Shown: piece after piece, positions 57,130 to 64,000 of the stretch
Layout: each line of letters begins with the position of its first letter
Position numbering within the stretch: the stretch's first letter is position 1
DNA from: Diogma glabrata
Lineage: Eukaryota; Arthropoda; Insecta; Diptera; Cylindrotomidae
Assembly: GCA_963693315.1 (NCBI GenBank)
Contig: OY856188.1
Span: 269,695,114 to 269,759,113 of the forward strand
Direction of reading: 5' to 3'
Length of the DNA stretch: 64,000 nt
The notes under the pieces: generated by a model
What the model was told of the DNA's origin: nothing
Databases searched by the model: none
Seen by the model: only the letters and a program-made list of their open reading frames with translations
Made by a program: the position numbers and the translations under genes

Positions 57130-60100
57130 TATGCTGAACTAAATTGAGAGAAACATTTTAATTTTTTTTTTATTATGTAATCGTGGATTTGTACTGGGCC
57201 GAGGAAAGGCATAATCGAATTCATAGACTGTGCTAATCGGAAATTGAAAATCTCATTGCACGCAATTCCACTAATGTTTCTGATAGTGATTCCACTATTA
57301 GGAATGTATCCTCTGCCTCCTCTGTAAAACTGCCACTGGCAGAACAAAGTTATAATTATAAAAAACAAATTTTGTTATAGTTGAATTATTTATTTTATTT
57401 AAAACTGAAAAGAAAAACATTTGATATTTGTTGTAAGTTTTTTTTGTAATTTTAAACTATATTAGTTTTCTATTATTGTTTTTATAATATAATAATATTA
57501 AAAAATATTATCGTTTCGTTTGTTATTTTGTTTTTATTTATTCATGTTAGCTGTGTCTAAGTGTTTCTGTTGATTTAAATTACGTATTTTTTTTTTAAAT
57601 TGAACGAATAATATTTACTTTTTTGACATAATATAATTTGAATGCTTTTTATTTTATATATTAATAAAAACTATTTTTTCTTTAATTTTATCTTTATTAT
57701 TAAAATAATGCAAAAATTGTTTGTTGTACTTCTAAAATCTATTTGAAATAAATATGAAATCTATTTTGAAAAATTTATAATTAACAGTTTGGTGGTTACT
57801 TTATGATGTAAGAAGTACTTTCAAAATATAGAAGTATAAATACACCAATACCCCTCTTTGCGTTGTAATATAATAGCTCTGGTTGTGGTAAGGTTTCATA
57901 AATACAAAGTATAAAAATACTCAAAAGTCTAAGAACCTAAAAGAGAGAATGTATCCTCTACAACGAACCAATTTCGACCCTCTAAAACGATCTCGGAATG
58001 TGATATTTCCCCCATTTTGAAAATATTTTTTTAAAAGCAAAATACTTACCGTTCATTTAATATAAATAACGAAATTGCTTTCTTAGTGTTTCCAGATTTA
58101 TAAATTATAAATATTAACGCACAACACCTTTAGGTATAATTTCTCAAACAGAAAGCTAGAACTTACTTGTTGCTTTTAGTTCGAAAAGTATCCAAAACAA
58201 CATCGCAAAGCGAGATAATGGCGCATTTAATTCTTTGATAAACGATGAAGCAATCATTTTATTTAATCAACAAAAATTGGAATTGTAAATTAGTTTTTAT
58301 GAAATAGATTTCTGTTGTTTTCCTAATTGATGCTTTCCAACTATTTTATTTTATTTTTTTTTTATTTATATTTTTTTGTATTAATATATGATTTTTTTTT
58401 TTAAATTTAATTTTTTTTTTTAAAAAAGAAATAAAATGATTTCATAAAATCGATTTTTGTTTTTGTATTACAATTTTATAAATTTTATTTTCTACAATTT
58501 AAAATGTATGATTAAACATAGATTTACAGTATAAATTATAATTATTTGTATAAAATTTCTATTTAATTATTTCTAAAAGTGACTACATTTGTGAATTTGT
58601 CGCGTTACCTTAAAAAATATTTGATTTCGATTTATTAACGATGTTTTACAATTAAACAAATATAATCACAAATTAAAATAAAGTATTTGTTTACTTTTCT
58701 TCAATAAAATAATTGAAAGGATCATATTATTTTTTTTATCATTTTAACATATATATTTTCTATGTTTTTTTTTTATATTAATAGAAATTTTATTTTTTTC
58801 GATCTATTTTATTTTGCTTCAAAATTGTTTTTTTTTTTAATATTATTATTAAATAACAAGTGGGTTTTCTGAATTAATAAGTTATGAATGTTTTTATTTA
58901 TTTATGTAGTGTTATTGGTAGTTTCATTGCTACGGAAAAAAGAACTGAATGAACAAATTACATTGTAACCAAAAAATAAAACAAAACAAAATATTGTAGT
59001 AAAATGCTTAAACATATTATAAAAAGTTATTAGGATTTTATTAAAATTAATTAGTATTAATATATGGAGATACACTGACTTTAAAAAAAAATTAAAGCAA
59101 AATAAAATTTTCGTTCTAACATAAAAAAAATAACAATAAAATTTAAGGTTTTTTTAAATATCTAGTGAGTGTATCTCATTTTATTAAAATCTAACTTAAT
59201 ACTAAGTTGGTTCTGTACATAATTTTTCGTATATAAAACAGCAAGAAAACGGTTAGATTGGCTTTTAACTACGTGTTAGATATACAAAATTTTGTACTTG
59301 AATCATCACACCTTATTCTTTATTTTAATCTAGATTTAATACAAATAAAATGTAAGATAAAGTTTTGGAGTTGAAACAATTTTTTTTTAAATTTTTAAAC
59401 CTCTCACAGGGTCTGTATTACAAGATCAATTTGAACAGAAACCAAAAAAGACTATGGATGAGATGCCATACAGAAGACGGAAAGGTTAAACAAAAATCTC
59501 CAAATATTTTCTAGAACCATTACTTGTATTAATCTCATCTAGACAATAACAAAAAATTATAAATATATATTACTAATTAAAAAATAACAAAAAAAAATTA
59601 AATTAACAAAAAACAAATTTTTTTTAAATTGCATAAAAAATTAACTAAATTAACAAAATTTCTAAATAAAAAAATCAATGTTTCAAATTTAATTTTCAGT
59701 ACAAAATTTTGATAAGCATTTTTCACTTGGAAGTATCTCTATTTATTGAAATAAAAAAAAACTTAAAAATAATGTTAACCAATTTTAACCGTTTTACTAT
59801 TTCTAAACAAATTCGTGATTTGTTTAGTGATTTTAATATTTGTTTGAGTAAAGATATATAATTTATTTTTAAGTTTAGAAAATGTTTTTGATGCAGATCA
59901 AAAAATATACATATAGATATATTATTGAATAGTTTTTAAACAAAAAGGTTTTAGTTTTGGATGGTATATTTTTTATCGTTGATAACACATAACTAGAAAC
60001 TTTAAAAAAGTTAAACTAACTAAAATATAAAAAAATACCATCACACAACTTTAAATTTGAAATCTATTATTTAGAAAAAAAAAAATTATTAATTACAAAA

Positions 60101-62260
60101 ATTTTTTTTCCATTACATATTATTTATTATATTTATATAACAGTGACGCTTCATTATTTAATTAATAATTTTATTAATTTATTTTATTTTTTTTTTTCAT
60201 CAGTCTTTTCTCCCACTTGCTTTTATAAGGCAGCTTTCTGGGCAACAATAAACCCCATTAGTTATGCAACATGTTTTTGTTTTTTTTTTGTTAAAAATCA
60301 TATCTTAATGTCGATTCTTTATATTTTCGCGCCTTTTGCTTTTAAATTTTTGAAGTGAAATGTAATATGTTTATTTAATAATTTTTATACATTTAATTTT
60401 GTTTTGCATACATAATACAACACATATATATGTACATGAAAGTATAGCATATACATGCAATTTATACAAAAATATTTTATTTATTATGCATTTAATTTTT
60501 TGTTAAAATCTTGTTTTTATTTATTACGAAAATAATTTGTTATTTAATGAAAATGAAATCGAAACAATTACCAAATTAAATTAAAAAAATTATTAAATAT
60601 CTATAACGTTTCGTTTTTTAAACATCTTAATCTTGAAAATTTTTTAAATTTCTTTCCCTAAAAAAATAAATCTTCATCACAATTTTAAATTTTTTTTTTA
60701 CCAAAAAATCACGGCCAATTTATTATTATTTTTAATAAGATTTTATTTTATTAATTGTTTATTGGATTAAACGATTATTTATATAATCTCAAAACATATT
60801 TAGTGTCTTTATGACAAATGGTTTTTTTTTTCCATAAATATGAAAAATAAATTTTGAAAAAGCCTGTGTTTTTAATAATAAATCCGTAAGTTAAAATAGT
60901 TTAAATAAATTTACAACATTTTACTGTTACAAAAATAATTAAACGACGTATAAAAATTTCTTATACAATAGTTTATGAATAAGTTTTGACAGTATTTATA
61001 TTTTTACATATATATAATTTGATATTTTTTTCAACTACAATAAACTTTTTTTCTTTTAATTTTTTTAATTATTTCTTAGTTTTTAAGCGACGTTATATCG
61101 AATGGAGATTTTTTTTTCCTATTTTGTTATTTGTTTTAATTAAATTATTACAACGATTGTTTTTTTTTTACATCGATTTCATCGATTGAAATATGTTTAA
61201 GTTTTATAAAATATTTTTTACTTTTGAAATCTTAAAATCTACTTTAAATTCAAACAAAAAAAAAAATTATAAAAAAATCAACGAATTTTAACCACAAATT
61301 TTTATAATATAATTATCGATTTATAATCGAATAAAATTTTTAAAATTCATCACACAAAAATTTGATAATGATAAAATTTCTTAATTTAATTTAGAAAATA
61401 TATCAAAATTTTAAGAATAAGAATTAAAAATTGGATTTTATTCTCTTTCATCACATTTTAGAATATATAATAATTATATTATAACAGAATATTAATTAAT
61501 TATTTTGACAAAATTTATGTTGTGGCATACTTTGATTCGATTTTAAATTTAATTATATATGAAGACTCTCATAACTATTGTTTTCTAATTCGTGTAATTT
61601 TAAAGTCAATATTTGATTATTTTTTTTTAAATTTAACCTTCACCAAAAAAATTATATTATAATGATTATAAAACGTTTATATATATATAAATATACAATT
61701 AATAAATCAGTCGATGTAATAATTAATAATATTTTAATTAAGAAAATGGTGGTTGGTTTTTTTTTTTATTTAAGTTTTGTTCTTTTCTTAAATTAAAATG
61801 ATAATATAAATTTAAATTTTTAGATATTATAAAATCTAAAATATATAGTAATGACAAATTGATAATATTGTGGACACGAAACTAAACACAGATAATGTTT
61901 AATGTTTACAAATAAATTACAATAGAGTTAAAACGATTTCTCTAATAATTTTTTTAAAAAATTTATGTTTATATAATTAAATGGCTTAAATTTTGAAGAA
62001 TATCTTCCAAATCTAATTTGTTTTTTTTTAAATAATCTTATTTCTAAAATCGTAATTAAAAAATAAATAGTTTACAAATAGTTTTTTTTTCACTTGGAAA
62101 TTTTGATAAAAATCTAAATAAATTAAAAAATATATCGCCATAAATTCACAATTCCTAAATTAATTAGTAAATTCAGTCCAAAACTTTAATTTTATAAAAT
62201 GATTAATTATATTAATCAAAAGAAAATTTGGGTTATATACTGTATATATAAAGAACCGTT
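57130..62260. other. 5 kb of homopolymer-rich DNA, possible long 3'UTR (minus strand)
   Basis: Very AT-rich with many A and T runs, no long frame and no recognisable transposon sequence. It lies directly downstream of the putative terminal exon at 62261-62436 on the minus strand. A long 3'UTR or conserved intergenic DNA would explain the apparent absence of transposons; this is inference only. A small frame behind a splice-acceptor-like site at 57233-57321 (-) is noted under findings. Confidence 0.35.
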
Positions 62261-62436
62261 TTAACTCCATGCTGGATAAGTGTCCGTGTACCATTGTTCG
62301 CCATTTGTTCCTAATGGTTGTTGTGGAAGCGGTTGACTTCCCCAATTACCACCATTTCCTATTATTCCACTCGGATATCGTCGCTTAGTATCCCCTGGAT
62401 TTTGATGACTCCCATCAAATTTACGTTTACCGACCG
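62261..62436 (-). CDS. Putative C-terminal coding exon of an unidentified host gene
   Basis: On the minus strand a pyrimidine-containing tract ending TATATTACAG precedes an open stretch that runs from 62436 to a TAA at 62261-62263, with two leading bases completing a codon from an upstream exon outside or unseen in the window. The encoded 57 residues (VGKRKFDGSHQNPGDTKRR, a short Gly/Asn patch, GSQPLPQQPLGTNGE, ending WYTDTYPAWS) have a basic KRK..KRR cluster resembling a nuclear localisation signal and a Gly/Gln/Pro-rich tail, a style common at the ends of RNA-binding proteins. I do not recognise the family. Codon use is less AT-extreme than the flanks, supporting real coding. Confidence 0.6.
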
Positions 62437-64000
62437 CTGTAATATATTTTAAAATAAAATGTTTATTTTCTAATTCATTAAAATTCATTTATTTATAATC
62501 CTCATAATTTAAAAAAAAAAAATATAACAAAAAAAAAAATAACAGAAATCCATTATAAATAAAAATAAACAAACATATTTAAACAGAACAAATTTAACAA
62601 TTTTTTTGAATTTCTATAAATTTAATAAATAACAAATTATGCTAAATAGATTTCTGTCTAACTATTAAATTAAAAAAAAAATTAAATAAAATTTATTGAA
62701 CGAAAAATAATATAACAAAAAAATAACGAAAAGTGGTTTTCTTCTAAAATTTCTTTTTCATCTATGGTTGGACTTGAGTTTTTGAATTCAATTTTTCTTT
62801 TTACAATATAAAACTCGTCTCCGTTTAAGCGCAAATTTTAATAGATGCTGTAAAATATTTATTTTGTTATAATTTTTTAAACTGATTAAAATTAAAAGTA
62901 AGTTTTGTTTGTATTAGAATAGTTGTTAAATTAAATTTTCTCAGACGCCGTCTTAAAAAATACTTTTTGGTGAAAAAAACACGAGAGCGTTTTTTTTAAA
63001 ATCAAAAGAACACGTGCCGTAAAATTATCGCAATTGATTTTTTGATAAAATCGTAGACTTTTTTTAAATATCATGAAATATTCAGATTTGAAAAAAATCA
63101 TATTAATATATTTGTAGGAAATTTAATTTTCGTAACCAATTTTTGCCTAAAACGTATATATCTGAAGATATTTTGAAAAAAAAAACTGGAAAATATTCGT
63201 AACTTATAAAAACAAATAAAAACGATAACGACCAAATTTAGTAATTTTTCGTCTTTTATATTTTTATGAGTAACGAAGAAATTGGATTTTTTTTTTTCAA
63301 AATATCATCTGAAATTACCTAGAAAAAAATTACCAGCACTTTATTTTAGGGAAATATTTAAAAAAAAATCTACGAATTTATTAAAAAATGATCTTCGATG
63401 ATTTTGCGGCACGTGTTCTTTTTAATTAAAAAAAATGGCTTCGTGTTTTTTTCACCAAAAAAAATCTTTTTAAGAAGCCGTATGAGAAAATTTAATTTTT
63501 AACGACCACTCTTATATATATATAAAATATGATTTTTTTTTTGTATAATATAAAAGAGTTTAAATGAATTTTAATGAAAACACATGAATATATATGTATA
63601 TTAATCAATTTTAAATCAAATAAAATATATGTACAATTAAAATTGACAATAAAAAAATAAAAAACGAATCGATTAGTAATATATCGAATAAATGGGATAA
63701 GGGAATGTGTTAGCATTTAAGCAAAAGGATAATTAGGCAATGTGCAATCGCAATTTTATCTCATTTTCAACCAATCAATCGCCAATATATTATTATTTTT
63801 GTTATTTTTATTAAAAAAAAAAATATTTATATAAATAATTAATTTTAAATATACCTATTATAAAATTATTTGCATTTACATATAAACAAACATACATTAA
63901 CTCATAACCACAAAACAGTTCATTCAATCATATCTCGTTCAAACAATGATTCTTTTATATATTTTTCAATTACATAAAGAAACCACTTGCCTAATTTAAA
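62437..64000 (-). other. AT-rich DNA, possible intron upstream of the 62.4-kb exon
   Basis: No frame, transposon or RNA gene was recognised. If the exon at 62261-62436 is real, this would be intron on the minus strand. An imperfect inverted match between 62940-63060 and 63395-63490 (TTAAAAAATACTTTTTGG, AACACGTGCCG, and complements) is present. Confidence 0.35.

Overview
The window is AT-rich, intron-bearing animal DNA dominated by transposable elements. The element set (BEL/Pao and Ty3/gypsy LTR elements, an R1-like and a LOA/I-like non-LTR element, a CR1/Jockey-group LINE with a PHD-type ORF1, a Helitron, hAT and PIF/Harbinger-type sequences) and one small Ala/Tyr/Pro-rich cuticle-type gene with a 4-codon first exon and a 62-bp intron point to an insect, most likely a fly (Diptera). 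The species cannot be named from sequence alone. There is no bacterial or phage content.

Layout. 0.5-12.3 kb: inverted-repeat (foldback/MITE-like) elements at 480-719, 6559-7554, 7809-9616 and 11527-12268, a duplicated 0.6-0.75 kb repeat (2.0 and 4.1 kb), a 57-bp tandem array, a hAT-like terminus and the 3' end of a LINE reverse transcriptase. 12.3-29.9 kb: a nested complex. A BEL/Pao element (+) is split at 16086/23765 by a Ty3/gypsy element (-). Next to its 3' end is a TA microsatellite that received a 3.36-kb Helitron (-), which itself holds an LTR fragment with an internal inverted duplication and a tandem array. 29.9-31.7 kb: a degenerate R1-like LINE. 32.2 kb: a TAA-flanked MITE. 32.8-37.3 kb: a young CR1/Jockey-group LINE with an open 915-aa EN-RT ORF2 and an ORF1 broken only at a 9-A run. 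40.5-45.2 kb: two copies of a repeat with GGGTTCCGT/ACGGAACCC ends, a 286-bp higher-order satellite and a hAT fragment. 46.5-48.5 kb: short tandem arrays. 52.6-56.7 kb: a second BEL fragment and a LOA/I-type LINE, both heavily mutated.

Host genes. Two loci look like genuine host coding sequence: the intact cuticle-type gene at 51044-51336 (+) with a TATA box, signal peptide and poly(A) signal, and a putative terminal coding exon at 62261-62436 (-), preceded by a good splice acceptor and followed by about 5 kb of homopolymer-rich DNA with no recognisable transposons that could be a long 3'UTR. That exon's gene was not identified.

The most notable structures are the long foldback elements, which would form long double-stranded RNA if transcribed, the Helitron/LTR/inverted-duplication nest, and the nearly intact LINE with a one-base frame break. 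I found no evidence of a wholly new biological system. Repeat boundaries are read by eye and are approximate unless termini are stated.
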